Positions 32,893 to 43,034 of a stretch of 46,295 bases of DNA are shown piece after piece. The position numbers and the translations under genes are program-made. The stretch comes from Alphaproteobacteria bacterium (GTDB lineage: Bacteria > Pseudomonadota > Alphaproteobacteria > CACIAM-22H2). How positions within the stretch are numbered: position 1 is the stretch's first letter; every line of letters begins with the position of its first letter. Under the pieces are notes generated by a model, which was not told the origin of the DNA, did no database searches, and saw only the letters and a program-made list of their open reading frames with translations. The stretch spans positions 1 through 46,295 of the forward strand of contig JAFKFM010000010.1 of assembly GCA_017308135.1 (NCBI GenBank). Reading direction: 5' to 3'.

Positions 32893-33969
32893 ATGGCGGG
32901 CATTGAGATCGATCAAGTGGTCAAGGATTTCGGCGGCTTCGTCGCGTTGAAGGGCGTGTCGATCTCGATTGCCGACGGAGCTTTCGTCGCGCTGGTTGGA
33001 CCATCGGGGTGCGGAAAAACAACGTTGCTGCGCGCGATCTGCGGTCTGGAGGACGTGACCGACGGTGAGATCCGTATCGGCGGCCAAGTCGTGACCGACT
33101 TACCGCCGAAGGATCGCGACATCGCGATGGTGTTTCAAAGCTACGCGCTCTATCCCCATCTGGACGTGTTCGACAATATGTCGTTCAGCATGCGCATCGC
33201 CAAATCGCCGCGTGCCGCGATGGTGGAGAAAGTCGAGCGCGCCGCCGGTATTCTCGGCCTCGCGCCGATGCTCAAGCGCTTGCCGCGCCAATTGTCGGGC
33301 GGCCAGCGCCAGCGCGTCGCGATGGGGCGGGCGATCGTGCGCAGTCCGAAAGTGTTTCTGTTCGACGAACCGTTGTCGAATCTCGATGCCAAGCTGCGCG
33401 TGCAGATGCGCAAGGAGATCAAGCAGCTTCACCAGCGTCTCAAGGTGACGTCGGTGTTCGTCACGCACGATCAGGTCGAAGCGATGACCCTGGCCGATCG
33501 CATCGTGGTCATGAACGGGGGCAAGGTCGAACAAGCGGGCGATCCGCTGGCCCTTTACGACCGACCGGCGACGCCGTTCGTTGCGGGTTTCATCGGGTCG
33601 CCCGCGATGAACCTGATTGATGCGGTCATCGACCGCGCTGCCGGTACGCCGCGCGCCGCTGTTCCTGGCGGTGGCAATTTGCCATTGCCCGCCGATGTCC
33701 CAGTCAAGGACGGTCAGCGCATCGTCTATGGCGTACGGCCGGAGCATCTCGTCGCGGCATCCCCGGATGCGGATGGATTGTCGGCCGAAGTCACGGTGGT
33801 CGAGCCGACGGGATTTGAGACCTTCGTCTATTGCGACAGCCCGGCTGGCGAAATCTGTCTGCAGACGACCGACCGATTGGCTCTAAAGCCGGGCGCGAAA
33901 GTGCGCCTCGTGCCGGCGCCGGCGCATGTGCATCTCTTCGACGCCGCGAGCGGCGCGAGGCTCAATTGA
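32893..33969 (+). CDS. ABC transporter ATP-binding protein, MalK/UgpC type
   Basis: A 358-residue ATPase. Walker A GPSGCGKTT (36-44), Q-loop FQSYALYP, signature LSGGQRQR (134-141), Walker B VFLFDEP and H-loop THDQ are all present, with a C-terminal TOBE domain (VYGVRPEHLVAA, then a closing VHLFDA). ATG 32893 follows a GGGGGGG run and matches the family start; the frame is open upstream, with ATG 32851 as a weaker alternative. It is the first gene of a four-gene operon with overlapping stops and starts. It powers the two permeases that follow. Confidence 0.93.
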   Translation: MAGIEIDQVVKDFGGFVALKGVSISIADGAFVALVGPSGCGKTTLLRAICGLEDVTDGEIRIGGQVVTDLPPKDRDIAMVFQSYALYPHLDVFDNMSFSMRIAKSPRAAMVEKVERAAGILGLAPMLKRLPRQLSGGQRQRVAMGRAIVRSPKVFLFDEPLSNLDAKLRVQMRKEIKQLHQRLKVTSVFVTHDQVEAMTLADRIVVMNGGKVEQAGDPLALYDRPATPFVAGFIGSPAMNLIDAVIDRAAGTPRAAVPGGGNLPLPADVPVKDGQRIVYGVRPEHLVAASPDADGLSAEVTVVEPTGFETFVYCDSPAGEICLQTTDRLALKPGAKVRLVPAPAHVHLFDAASGARLN

Positions 33970-34904
33970 GCGCCGCCGTTCTCGCGGGCGATTCCCGCCA
34001 GCAACGCCGGCAAGCCGCCGCGCGATCCCGCGATCGCTGGGCGATTTTGCTGCTCGCCCCGGTTTTTCTGCTGCTGCTACTCGTCGTTTTCATTCCGGAA
34101 TTGTGGGCGCTGGGCATCAGCTTCACCAATTATCGGCTGGGCGAGGACGCGCGTTTCGTCGGGTTCGCGAATTTTGACTACTTCCTCAACGACCCGAATT
34201 TCTGGAACGCGCTCTGGGTCAATATCAAATTCGTCGCCGGCGCGGTCGTCCTGCAGATGGTCATCGGCGTGGCGATCGCGCTGTTCTTGGCGACGCGGAG
34301 CTTCAAGGCTCGCTATTTCTGGATCGCGCTCGTCCTCGCCCCGATGGCCGTCAGCCCGTCGGTGTCGAGCGTGATTTGGCGCTATCTGCTCGATCTCAAT
34401 ATCGGGCCGATCAATTACGGACTCGAGATGCTCGGGCTCGCCCGCATCGATTGGTTGACGAACCCGAGGGTGGCAGTCTGGTCGGTGATCGTCGTCGAAG
34501 TATGGCTCGCAATTCCGCATGTCATACTTTTCATCTATCCCGCGCGTATCACGTTTCCGCAGGAATTATATGACGCGGCGGACGTCGATGGCGCCAGCGC
34601 GTGGCAGAAATTCCTCTACATCACGCTGCCGCTGCTGGCGCCCGCGTTGTTTCTGGCACTCGTCTTCCGCCTGATCATCACGATCCGCGCATTCGGTGTC
34701 GTGTGGCTATTGACCAAAGGCGGACCCTTTCGCGAGACAGAGCTGCTCGCCATCTACATGTTCAAAGAAGGTTTTGAGAATTGGCGATTCGGCTCGGCGG
34801 CGGCGATCGCGTGGGCGATGCTTCTGTTCACGATGTTGTGCGCGTCGCTGCTGATCTGGCGCATGTATCGGAACGCGTTCGCTCGGCCGGAGGATGCGCG
34901 ATGA
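33966..34904 (+). CDS. ABC transporter permease, MalF/UgpA type
   Basis: A 312-residue permease with about six transmembrane helices (first WAILLLAPVFLLLLLVVFIP, about 24-43) and the EAA loop ELYDAADVDGASAWQKFLYI followed by TLPLLAP. The start is probably TTG at 33966, overlapping the ATPase stop as TTGA; no ATG or GTG is available before the first helix, which makes the TTG the best choice. It overlaps the next permease by ATGA. It forms the membrane channel with that partner. Confidence 0.88.
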   Translation: MSAAVLAGDSRQQRRQAAARSRDRWAILLLAPVFLLLLLVVFIPELWALGISFTNYRLGEDARFVGFANFDYFLNDPNFWNALWVNIKFVAGAVVLQMVIGVAIALFLATRSFKARYFWIALVLAPMAVSPSVSSVIWRYLLDLNIGPINYGLEMLGLARIDWLTNPRVAVWSVIVVEVWLAIPHVILFIYPARITFPQELYDAADVDGASAWQKFLYITLPLLAPALFLALVFRLIITIRAFGVVWLLTKGGPFRETELLAIYMFKEGFENWRFGSAAAIAWAMLLFTMLCASLLIWRMYRNAFARPEDAR

Positions 34905-35764
34905 ATACACGACCGCCCCGCCGCCGCACGCCCGCACGCCGGCGCGCCGCCAATCTCGTTTCGGCGCTTGTTCTGGCCGCGATCGTGGTGTGGAGCTTCG
35001 GCCCCATCCTGGTGGCCTTCGTGTCGTCGTTCAAACACCAGCGCGATATCTTCACCTATGTTCCCACGCTAATCTTCTCGCCCACACTCGAGAACTACCG
35101 CGCCCTGATCGATAACTGGGGCGGATTTTGGCGTAGCTTGGCGATCAGCACTGTGACTACCTTGGGGGCCGCGGCGCTGGTCGTCGCCGTCAGTTTGCCG
35201 GCGGCCTACGCCTATTCGCGGTTGGCCCGACCGGCGATCGCGCTTACCGCGCTGTTCTTGATCGCGGTACGCATGTTCCCGCCGATCATCATAACGATCC
35301 CGTTGTTCCCCTTGTTCACGGGGATCGGCCTTGTCGATACGCCGTTCTCGATTGTGCTTGTTTACGCAGCGTTTCAAGTGTCGATGAGCGTGCTGTTGTT
35401 GAAGGTCTTTCTCGACGGTGTGCCGCGCGACATCGATGAGGCCGCGATGCTCGACGGCGCCACGCGGATGCAAACCTTCTTCCTGATCACGCTGCCGCAG
35501 ATATTCCCCGGTATCGCGGCTGCGGTGATTTTCGTGACGCTGTTCGCATGGAATGATTTCCTTTTCGCTTTCCTGCTGACCGGTACGAGCGCCAAGACCG
35601 CGCCCGTAATGATCGCGGAGATGCTCGGCTCGGTCGGCGAAGGCGGGGCGACATGGGGTACCATCTTCGCCGCAAGTTGCGTGCAGTTGGGGCCGATCCT
35701 TATCTTCATTTGGCTAATCCAGAAGCCGTTGTTGCGCGGCTTCGGAAGGGGACCGAACACGTGA
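34901..35764 (+). CDS. ABC transporter permease, MalG/UgpE type
   Basis: A 287-residue permease. A basic cytoplasmic tail (RPPRRRTPARRR) precedes the first helix (about 18-38); the EAA loop is DIDEAAMLDGATRMQTFFLI followed by TLPQIFPG. About six helices are visible. ATG 34901 overlaps the previous stop (ATGA) and the stop overlaps the dehydrogenase start (GTGA), so transporter and enzyme are translationally coupled. It completes the importer for the binding protein encoded at 29688. Confidence 0.92.
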   Translation: MNTRPPRRRTPARRRAANLVSALVLAAIVVWSFGPILVAFVSSFKHQRDIFTYVPTLIFSPTLENYRALIDNWGGFWRSLAISTVTTLGAAALVVAVSLPAAYAYSRLARPAIALTALFLIAVRMFPPIIITIPLFPLFTGIGLVDTPFSIVLVYAAFQVSMSVLLLKVFLDGVPRDIDEAAMLDGATRMQTFFLITLPQIFPGIAAAVIFVTLFAWNDFLFAFLLTGTSAKTAPVMIAEMLGSVGEGGATWGTIFAASCVQLGPILIFIWLIQKPLLRGFGRGPNT

Positions 35765-36858
35765 ACGACGAAATCTGCGTCGAAGCGCTCGCGCTGACGG
35801 CATTCGTCGCCGCCCTTCTCGGCGCAGCGGGCTGTCCGCCGGACGAGGCGCAGGCGGTCGCTGCCAACCTGGTCGACGCCAATCTCGCGGGTCACGATAG
35901 CCACGGCGTGGGGCGCGCGCCACGCTATGTCGAAATGATCCGCGAAGGTTTGGTTGTGCCGGGCCGGCGGATCGCGGTGGAGCGGGACGGGGGCGGATTC
36001 GTTACCGTCGATGGTGAGTCCGGTTTCGGCGCTGTGATCGGCGCGCAAGCGGTCGATCTCGGTTGCGAACGCGCTGCGGCGAACGGCGCTTGCGTCGTTG
36101 CATTGCGCAACGCGAGCCACCTGGGACGTATCGGAGCGTGGGCCGAACGGGCGGCGGCGGCAGGATATGTGTCCGTCCACTTCGTCAATGTACGCGGCCG
36201 GAGCCTCGTCGCGCCTTATGGCGGGATCGACAGGCGGATGGCAACTTCGCCGATGTCGGTCGGGATACCGATCGCGGGAAGTGCGCCAATCATACTCGAC
36301 TTCGCGACGTCGGCGGTCGCGGAAGGCAAAGTGATGGTGGCGGCGACTGGCGGGGCGAAGTTACCCGATGGCGTGTTGGTCGATGCGCAAGGACGGCCAT
36401 CCGCCGATCCCGCGGCACTCTATGGCGAAACGGCCAGCGCGCTGGTGCCCAATGCTTCGCGAGGGGCCGGGGCCCTTGCGGTGTTCGGCGGGCATAAGGG
36501 CTCGGGCCTCAATTTTATGATCGAGATGCTGGCCGGCGCTTTGACCGGCGGCGGCGTGAATCGCACTTTTCGCGACCAAACCGAACAGCCGTTCCGCAAT
36601 GGGATGTTGTCGATCTATCTCGATCCCGAGCGATTTGCGGGCCGCGACTATTTCGAACGCGAGGCGCTCGATTACGCGGCCTATGTGCGAAGCGCCAAAC
36701 CCGCACAGGGCCACGATGAAGTCCTTATACCGGGCGATAAAGAGCGACGGATTCGCGCCGCGCGGCTGAAGGATGGCATTCCGCTGTCTCAGGGCGGATT
36801 GGCACGGCTTAACTCGGTTGCCGCGAAACTCGGCGTGCCAACATTGACGACGTTCTAA
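35761..36858 (+). CDS. Malate/L-lactate dehydrogenase family (Ldh_2) oxidoreductase
   Basis: A 365-residue NAD(P)-dependent dehydrogenase of the Ldh_2/AllD/ComC/YiaK family, unrelated to classical lactate dehydrogenase. Signature elements are LAGHDSHGVGRAPRYVEMI (catalytic H48), ALRNASHLGRIGAWAERAA, ATSPMSVGIPIAG and GGHKGSGLNFMIEMLAGALT. The GTG start at 35761 overlaps the permease stop. Family members interconvert 2-hydroxyacids and 2-ketoacids (malate, sulfolactate, ureidoglycolate, diketogulonate). With the FAD-linked hydroxyacid oxidase in the sister operon, the pathway seems to handle a hydroxy-acid or sugar acid; which one cannot be told from sequence. Confidence 0.92.
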   Translation: MNDEICVEALALTAFVAALLGAAGCPPDEAQAVAANLVDANLAGHDSHGVGRAPRYVEMIREGLVVPGRRIAVERDGGGFVTVDGESGFGAVIGAQAVDLGCERAAANGACVVALRNASHLGRIGAWAERAAAAGYVSVHFVNVRGRSLVAPYGGIDRRMATSPMSVGIPIAGSAPIILDFATSAVAEGKVMVAATGGAKLPDGVLVDAQGRPSADPAALYGETASALVPNASRGAGALAVFGGHKGSGLNFMIEMLAGALTGGGVNRTFRDQTEQPFRNGMLSIYLDPERFAGRDYFEREALDYAAYVRSAKPAQGHDEVLIPGDKERRIRAARLKDGIPLSQGGLARLNSVAAKLGVPTLTTF

Positions 36859-36958
36859 CCGCTCCGTTCAGGCTTTGAGTTCTGTCGGCCCCACTATCAT
36901 CGAAACCGAAAACATTCGCCGGGGTAACCAGCTTTGGGCATTGGCATATAGAAGCCGA

Positions 36959-38182
36959 TTAATCAGGCTCGCGTTCTTTCCCGTTCTGAACAATACGCGC
37001 GGGCGTCAATGCGCCGACCCAGTAGCTGAGTTCGCCGGGATTGGCGGTCGGCCAAACGACGAGATCGGCGGCCTTCCCGGTTTCGAGTGTGCCATGCGTC
37101 TGCGCCATGCCCAAGGCCGCCGCCGCGTGCCGCGTGACGCCGGCGAGCGTCTCCTCGGGCGTCATCATGAAGAAGGTGCATGCCATGTTCATTGCGGTCA
37201 GTAGCGAGGCAAGCGGGCTGGAGCCGGGATTGAAATCGGTCGAAACCGCCATCGCGACGCCGTGCTTGCGGAACAGATCGATCGGCGGCTTGGTCGTTTC
37301 GCGCAGATAGTAATAGGCGCCGGGCAGAATGACCGCGACGGTACCGGCTTCGGCCATTGCGGCGATCCCGGTTTCGGAGGCGTATTCGAGATGTTCGGCG
37401 GACAGCGCGCCGTAGCGCGCCGCGACCTCCGCGCCGCCGAAAGCGGAAACCTGATCGGCATGCAGCTTCACGGGTAAACCTAGCGCGCGGGCCGCGTCGA
37501 AAACGCGTGCGGTTTGCGCATGGGTGAAGCCGATACTGTCGCAGAACCCGTCGACCGCATCGACCAGGCCTTCGCGCGCGAGGGCGGGCAACATCCGATC
37601 CGCGATCTCGGCGACGTAATCGTCGGCTTTGCCGGCGAATTCGGGCGGCACGGTATGCGCGCACAACGCCGTCGTCTTGATCGTCACCGGCAATTCACGG
37701 CCCAGGCGGCGTGCGACGCGCAGCATGCGCGCCTCGCTGTCGAGATCGAGACCGTAACCCGACTTGATCTCGATGGTCGTAACGCCTTCGGTCATCAGGC
37801 GCCGCACGCGCCATAACGCGGCGGCGAACAAATTGTCTTCGTCGGCGGCGCGCGTCTTGCGGACCGTGGCGCGAATGCCGCCGCCCGCGCGTTGGATTTC
37901 CTGATAGGTTGTGCCGGTCAAGCGCAGTTCGAATTCGTCGGCGCGATCGCCGCCGAAGACCAAATGGGTGTGACAGTCGATCAATCCCGGTGTGACGCAA
38001 ACCCCGCCTAGATCGCGCGCGAGGGCCGCTATTCCGGCGGGTAAGGCCGCGCGGGGGCCGATATAGGCGATCTTGCCGTCCGCGACGGCGATCGCAGCGT
38101 CGTCAATCAGGCCGTAGGGCACGCCCGGCGCCATCGTCGCCGCACGGCAATTCGTATAGAGCAGATCCCATTGCGCGGTCAT
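36959..38182 (-). CDS. hutI: Imidazolonepropionase HutI
   Basis: A 407-residue amidohydrolase-fold enzyme that opens 4-imidazolone-5-propionate to N-formimino-L-glutamate, the third step of histidine breakdown. Metal ligands H71 and H73 lie in [20 protein letters not shown]; other hallmarks are [33 protein letters not shown] with a metal histidine, and [15 protein letters not shown]. The start at 38182 overlaps the stop of the kinase-like gene (ATGA). It is the last gene of the leftward hut operon and converges with the Ldh-family gene; no terminator hairpin is obvious in the 100-bp gap. Confidence 0.96.
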   Translation of the reverse strand: MTAQWDLLYTNCRAATMAPGVPYGLIDDAAIAVADGKIAYIGPRAALPAGIAALARDLGGVCVTPGLIDCHTHLVFGGDRADEFELRLTGTTYQEIQRAGGGIRATVRKTRAADEDNLFAAALWRVRRLMTEGVTTIEIKSGYGLDLDSEARMLRVARRLGRELPVTIKTTALCAHTVPPEFAGKADDYVAEIADRMLPALAREGLVDAVDGFCDSIGFTHAQTARVFDAARALGLPVKLHADQVSAFGGAEVAARYGALSAEHLEYASETGIAAMAEAGTVAVILPGAYYYLRETTKPPIDLFRKHGVAMAVSTDFNPGSSPLASLLTAMNMACTFFMMTPEETLAGVTRHAAAALGMAQTHGTLETGKAADLVVWPTANPGELSYWVGALTPARIVQNGKEREPD

Positions 38183-39468
38183 GGTGCGATCCCGTCGAGG
38201 AAATCGGCGAAGATGTCGCGGCCCTGGAGCGGCGCGCTGCCCATCGCCAGCGATAACGCGAAAGAGAGCAGAACCACATCGGCTGGGCGCGGATTGGCCG
38301 TGTCGCCCAGCAGATTCAGGACCAGCGTGGGGCAAGCAAATAGGGCGGCACGCAAAGTCTCGCGCCAATCGTCGGGTAGCAGTCCTTGCGCCTTCATCGC
38401 CTTCAAAAGCGGGCGCCACAGCAAGTCGCGTTTCGAATCCAGAAAAGCCGCCCGCATCCCATCCAGGCGCCAATCATGCTCGATCACGATCTTGCTGTCG
38501 CCGTAGCGTGCGCCGACACCGAAACGGCCGCTCGCCTCGGCGGGGTGATAAAGCCAAAACGGATGAGCAAAGATGTTGTGGACGGTCGCCTTTACCTCGG
38601 CCAGCAAAGCGGGAATTTCCGTGCCCGCGAATGCGGGATCGAACATTACCAGCCGCGCGGCATCGCCTTCGCGTTCGACCCAAACATTCGCGTTATGCGC
38701 GTCGCCATGCGCGACAACGCCGCCGAACCGCGCCAAGCGGCGCGGCTCAAGCAGGCGCAAGGCCCGGGCGAACACGCCATCCAGCGTATCGGCATATTCC
38801 ACGCCGTTGATGATCCAGCGCGCGGCGGCGAGATTCCGCCAAGGAACGCTTGCACCCGCGATCTGGACGCTGCGCCCTTCGTGGAAGCGGCGCACGCGCC
38901 CGCCGATAAGCGTTGGCGCTTCGGGCTCGCACAGCCGCGCGTGGAACAGGCGATGGATCGGTTCGTCGGCGACTTTGGCGGGGTCGGCGGTGTGCAACGT
39001 GCGCAGATAGATTTCCGCGACCCGCGTGTCGAATTCGCGTTGCGCCGCGATCAACAGGGCCGGGTCCGGCGCGCCGGCTTCTCCGCGCTCGATCGCCAGC
39101 AACGAGGCGGCGAGCGTTTTCTCGTGCCGGATGCGATAGAGCAAGATTTGGCGTCCGGGATCGCGGCAGATGCGAACCGGCACATCGACCTCGTAGCCGT
39201 GGCGCTTCAGCAATTCGCCCCGGTAATACTCGGCAACCGTTTCTTCCTCGCCTTCCTCCTGATGGAGTTTGAAGAAGAACTCGCCGTCGTCGGTGCGCAC
39301 CCGGCCGTTCAGCGAATTGAGGCTGGTCCAGTCGTAGTTCAATTTGGCGTCGCGCACGCCGATCGCGAAATTCTCCGCGACCAACCGCGCGATCGCGCGT
39401 TCGGCGTCCGTAATATTCCCGCTTTTTGCCAGCGCGCGCGCTTCGGAAGTCGGACTTGCCGCGAGCAT
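38179..39468 (-). CDS. Aminoglycoside phosphotransferase/choline kinase-fold protein in the hut operon
   Basis: A 429-residue protein with protein-kinase-like small-molecule kinase features. A beta-strand lysine is at K67 (GEFFFKLHQ), followed by an acidic helix EEETVAEYY. The Brenner catalytic motif [11 protein letters not shown] holds H254, D256 and N261, and the metal-binding aspartate is D277 in VMFDPAF. All catalytic positions look intact, so it is probably an active ATP-dependent phosphotransferase rather than a relic. It lies between hutH (2-base gap) and hutI (4-base overlap), so it is co-translated with histidine catabolism genes, yet no phosphorylation step is known in the Hut pathway. 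Substrate unknown. Confidence 0.82.
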   Translation of the reverse strand: MLAASPTSEARALAKSGNITDAERAIARLVAENFAIGVRDAKLNYDWTSLNSLNGRVRTDDGEFFFKLHQEEGEEETVAEYYRGELLKRHGYEVDVPVRICRDPGRQILLYRIRHEKTLAASLLAIERGEAGAPDPALLIAAQREFDTRVAEIYLRTLHTADPAKVADEPIHRLFHARLCEPEAPTLIGGRVRRFHEGRSVQIAGASVPWRNLAAARWIINGVEYADTLDGVFARALRLLEPRRLARFGGVVAHGDAHNANVWVEREGDAARLVMFDPAFAGTEIPALLAEVKATVHNIFAHPFWLYHPAEASGRFGVGARYGDSKIVIEHDWRLDGMRAAFLDSKRDLLWRPLLKAMKAQGLLPDDWRETLRAALFACPTLVLNLLGDTANPRPADVVLLSFALSLAMGSAPLQGRDIFADFLDGIAP

Positions 39469-39470
39469 GT

Positions 39471-40997
39471 CTAGCCCAGCGTCAATTCGGGCACGAGATC
39501 GCGGAAAAATCCGCTCTCGATCAATCGCGTCGCGGCGGCGATATCGGGCGCGAATTCCCGATCGCGATCGAGATGCGGCACTTTCGCGCGCACGGCTTCA
39601 TGGGCCTTCAGCAGAACGGGCGAGGTCTTCAGCGGGGCGAGATAATCGAGCCCCTGGCACGCGGCCAGCAACTCGATGGCCACGATCCCCGCCGCGTTCG
39701 ATGCCATTTCACCCAAACGCCGCGCCGCGTAGGTCGCCATCGAGACGTGGTCCTCCTGGCCCGCGGCGGTCGGAATGCTGTCGACCGTTCCGGGATGCGA
39801 CAAGCATTTATTCTCCGACGCCAAAGCGGCGGCCGAGATTTGCGCGACCATGAAGCCCGAATTAAGGCCGGGATTGTCGGTCAGGAATGCGGGCAGGCCG
39901 CTCAACGTGCTGTCCATCAGCAGGGCGGTTCGCCGTTCGGACATGCCGCCGATCTCCGCGATCGCCAGCGCCAGCGTATCGGCGGCGAAGCCGACCGGTT
40001 CGGCGTGGAAATTGCCGCCGGACAGAATCTCGCCCGTATCGGCGAATACGATCGGATTGTCGGATACGGCGTTGGCTTCGATCGTCAAGGTCGCGGCGGC
40101 ATTACGGATAAGGTCGAGGCACGCCCCCATCACCTGCGGCTGACAGCGCAGTGAATACGGATCCTGTACGCGATGCTCGTTGCGATGCGATGCCCAAATA
40201 CCGCTGCCGTCGAGCAAGCGGCGATAGGCGGCGGCGACATCCATCTGCCCGCGATGGCCGCGCGCCGCGTGGATGCGTGGATCGAAGGGCGTGGAAATGC
40301 CCTTGCACGCTTCCAGCGACAACATGCCGGTGACAATGGCGGCGGCGAATACATTCTCGGCGGCGAACAGTCCGGAAAGGGCCAGCGCGGTGGTAACTTG
40401 CGTGCCGTTGAGAAGGGCGAGCCCTTCCTTTGGGCCCAGGCGCAACGGCGCGACCCCGGCGGCGGCCAGTGCGGCGTCGCCGCCAACAGTCGTTCCGCCG
40501 ACGCGCGCCGTGCCGCGCCCGATCAATACGGCCGACATATGCGCGAGCGGCGTGAGATCGCCCGAGGCGCCCACCGAACCTTTCGCGGGCACGCAAGGAT
40601 AGGCTTGGGCAGCGAGCAGGGCGAGCAGCGCGTGCACGATGTTCGCGCGTACCGCCGAATGGCCGCGCGCGAGGCCGATCGCCTTCAACGCCAGAACGAG
40701 GCGCATGACGGAATCATCCAGCAGCGGCCCGGATCCCGTGCAATGCGACAGCACGAGATTGAGCTGCAGTTCATCCAGGCTCGCGTCGTCGATACGCTTT
40801 TGGGAGAATTTTCCGAAGCCGGTGTTGACGCCGTAGATCGGCTTGCCTTCGCCCAAGCGGCGGGTCAGCGCGTCGGCCGATCCGGCGATGCGTTCCCAAT
40901 CATTATCGGCGAATTGGAGCGCGCAGGGCGCTTGGGCGATCGCGCGCAATGTCGCGATCGGTACTGCACCGGCGGAAAGTTGAAGCGTTTGGATCAT
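39471..40997 (-). CDS. hutH: Histidine ammonia-lyase HutH
   Basis: A 508-residue enzyme converting L-histidine to urocanate and ammonia. The self-processing MIO triad is A144-S145-G146 in KGSVGASGDLTPLAHM. Other family blocks are YGVNTGFGKFSQ, LLNGTQVTTALAL, VQDPYSLRCQPQVMGA, GNFHAEPVGFAAD and SIPTAAGQEDHVSM. Length is standard. ATG 40997 overlaps the hutC stop (ATGA). This is the committed first step of the pathway; its product goes to HutU encoded 2.4 kb upstream in the same operon. Confidence 0.97.
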   Translation of the reverse strand: MIQTLQLSAGAVPIATLRAIAQAPCALQFADNDWERIAGSADALTRRLGEGKPIYGVNTGFGKFSQKRIDDASLDELQLNLVLSHCTGSGPLLDDSVMRLVLALKAIGLARGHSAVRANIVHALLALLAAQAYPCVPAKGSVGASGDLTPLAHMSAVLIGRGTARVGGTTVGGDAALAAAGVAPLRLGPKEGLALLNGTQVTTALALSGLFAAENVFAAAIVTGMLSLEACKGISTPFDPRIHAARGHRGQMDVAAAYRRLLDGSGIWASHRNEHRVQDPYSLRCQPQVMGACLDLIRNAAATLTIEANAVSDNPIVFADTGEILSGGNFHAEPVGFAADTLALAIAEIGGMSERRTALLMDSTLSGLPAFLTDNPGLNSGFMVAQISAAALASENKCLSHPGTVDSIPTAAGQEDHVSMATYAARRLGEMASNAAGIVAIELLAACQGLDYLAPLKTSPVLLKAHEAVRAKVPHLDRDREFAPDIAAATRLIESGFFRDLVPELTLG

Positions 40998-41827
40998 GCG
41001 CCGCGCCGTTTTTTGCCGCCGGTGGGGCGGGGACCGGCGAAGGCCTGCGACGCCGCATCGTCGGCGATTCGGCTCGACAAGGGCAGGGAATTGGGGCGCT
41101 GACCCAGACTGTCGAGGCGATAGCGGCTGCCGAGCGCGTAGCTCGAACCCGGGAACAGGAATTGGCTGCTGGTCGCCAGCGTATCGCCGGCCCATGTGCG
41201 CCGGAACAGCAGCAGGCACGGCTCGCCGTCGGGCACTTCCAGAAGTTCGCGCGCCTGCGGGTTCGGCAAAATCGCGTGGATGATATGCTCGATCTCCGTC
41301 GCCTCGACGCTGCCGCGCAGATAGCGGTAGGGCGTCACTTTGGAGAAATCGACGCTGATATAATTCGGGAACACCGCGGGATCAATCCACCGTTCCTCGA
41401 GCTGGACGGGCGTGTCGTTCTCGCGATGGACGATCAGCGAGTGGAACACGCGCAGGCCCGGGCGCATTCCGATGGCTTCGGCATCGGATTTTTCCAGCGT
41501 GATCGTTTCCAGCACCTTCATCTCGGCGCTGTGCCGATTGCCGCGCGCCTCAATTTCCTCGGCGATATCGCGCATCTCGAGCAGGGCGGATTGGGGCTTC
41601 GTCTTCGACACGAAGGAGCCGACGCCTTGCCGGCGCACGATGATTCCGGCCGCGGTCAATTCGCGCATCGCGCGGTTGACGGTCATTTTTGAGACGCCAA
41701 GCTGCTCGACGAGCTCGATCTCCGACGGCACACGCCGCCCGGCTTCCCATTTGCCGGATTGGATATGGTCGGTGATGAAGCGCTTCACCTGTTCGTAGGC
41801 GGGCATCGCGTCGTCGTACTCGTTCAT
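40994..41827 (-). CDS. hutC: Histidine utilisation repressor HutC (GntR/UTRA family)
   Basis: A 277-residue GntR-family repressor. Winged helix: PAYEQVKRFITDHIQSGKW, VPSEIELVEQLGVSKMTVNR, RQGVGSFVS. UTRA ligand domain: FHSLIVHREND, VQLEERWIDPAVFPNYISVD and CLLLFRRTWAGD. HutC is released from DNA by urocanate, so it reports pathway flux. ATG 41827 has GAGG six bases upstream. It carries an extended basic C-terminal tail ending KKRRGA. The operator is probably in front of the operon beyond the right edge; I see no HutC dyad inside. Confidence 0.93.
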   Translation of the reverse strand: MNEYDDAMPAYEQVKRFITDHIQSGKWEAGRRVPSEIELVEQLGVSKMTVNRAMRELTAAGIIVRRQGVGSFVSKTKPQSALLEMRDIAEEIEARGNRHSAEMKVLETITLEKSDAEAIGMRPGLRVFHSLIVHRENDTPVQLEERWIDPAVFPNYISVDFSKVTPYRYLRGSVEATEIEHIIHAILPNPQARELLEVPDGEPCLLLFRRTWAGDTLATSSQFLFPGSSYALGSRYRLDSLGQRPNSLPLSSRIADDAASQAFAGPRPTGGKKRRGA

Positions 41828-41843
41828 TATCGCCTCGTGTCGA

Positions 41844-43034
41844 TCATGTCCGCGCCAGACAGGAAGGGCCCAGCGCGCCGTAAGTTTTGTAGGAAAGGAT
41901 GAATTCCTGGTGGCCGAGCGCTTCCGATTTCGTTTCCGCACCCCGGCAGATATCCGTGATCGCGTCGCGGATCTGCGCGCCGACCTGATCGAGCGTCGTG
42001 GCACCGGATAGAATGGCGCCGGCGTTGATATCCATATCGTCACCCAGCCGTTCGAACGTGTCGGGATTGGCGCAGATCTTCACGACCGGCGCGATGGCCG
42101 AACCGACGACCGAGCCGCGCCCGGTGGAGAACAGCAGGATCTGCGCGCCGCAGGCAATCAGTTCGGCGAGCTTGGCGTTGTCGTTGACGTTGGGATAACC
42201 GAAAACGGGCGCGCCTTCGGGGATATCGTCGACCAGGAACAGCCCACCACGCGCCGGACGTTCGCACGGGCGCAGCACGCCCATGATCGCGGAATCGCCC
42301 GATTTCGCGTAGGCGCCCATCGATTTCTCCTCCTGCGTCGTCAGGCCGCCTTCGGCGTTGCCCGGCGCGAAGCTGCCATGTCCCATTGCGTGATCGTAGG
42401 TCGCCGCCTTCGACAGGCAGCGATAAACCTCGTCGGCCACGGCCGGATCAGGCGAGCGTGACGCCATGAAATCCTCGCAACCGACGAGTTCTCCCGCTTC
42501 GGTAAAAATACACGCCGCACCGTCGCGGACAAGCGTGTCGAAGCAACGGCCGATCGCTGGATTCGCCGTGATTCCGCTGGTTCCGTCGGACCCGCCGCAA
42601 ATCGTTCCGACGATCAAGTCGGCCCAGGCGAGGGGGACTCGGGGTGTGGCTTTGAGCGACTCGAGCGTCGCGGCGACCCAGCGCCGCCCCGTCTCGATCG
42701 TTCGCCTCGTGCCGCCGGTTTCTTGGATCGTCAACGTCGTGGTCGGTCGGCCCGATGCGGCGATCGCCGATCCGAGTTCGCCGCGATCGAAGCCTTCGCA
42801 GCCGAGCGAGACCAGCGCAACCGCGCCCACATTCGCATGGGTGCACAAAGCGCGCATCATCGCGAAGGCGTAGTCGTTGGGGTAGCAGCCGGGGAAACCG
42901 ATCACCTGCACCTTCTGGGGTGCGAAGGCCGACGCGATCTCCCGCGCGACGAAATGCGCGCATTCGACCAGATAGACGACGAGGATCGTATCGCGCACGC
43001 CTTTACGGCCGTCGGGACGCAAATAGCCGATCAT
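41844..43034 (-). CDS. UxaA/SuyB-type hydro-lyase, large subunit, in the hut operon
   Basis: A 396-residue protein of the D-galactarate dehydratase/altronate hydrolase C-terminal family. Typical elements are the start MIGYLRPDGRKGVRDTILVV, IGFPGCYPNDYAFAMMRALC, VALVSLGCEGFD, ADLIVGTICGGSDGTSGITA, and a C-terminal VFGYPNVNDNAKLAELIACG. The family catalyses elimination from 2-hydroxyacids (altronate, galactarate, sulfolactate) with an iron centre. Here the SAF domain is a separate gene just upstream (4-base overlap), as in split SuyAB. It lies 16 bases before hutC and after hutU. Altronate or sulfolactate genes are absent, so a substrate linked to histidine or urocanate breakdown is a possibility (inference). 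Confidence 0.88.
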   Translation of the reverse strand: MIGYLRPDGRKGVRDTILVVYLVECAHFVAREIASAFAPQKVQVIGFPGCYPNDYAFAMMRALCTHANVGAVALVSLGCEGFDRGELGSAIAASGRPTTTLTIQETGGTRRTIETGRRWVAATLESLKATPRVPLAWADLIVGTICGGSDGTSGITANPAIGRCFDTLVRDGAACIFTEAGELVGCEDFMASRSPDPAVADEVYRCLSKAATYDHAMGHGSFAPGNAEGGLTTQEEKSMGAYAKSGDSAIMGVLRPCERPARGGLFLVDDIPEGAPVFGYPNVNDNAKLAELIACGAQILLFSTGRGSVVGSAIAPVVKICANPDTFERLGDDMDINAGAILSGATTLDQVGAQIRDAITDICRGAETKSEALGHQEFILSYKTYGALGPSCLART

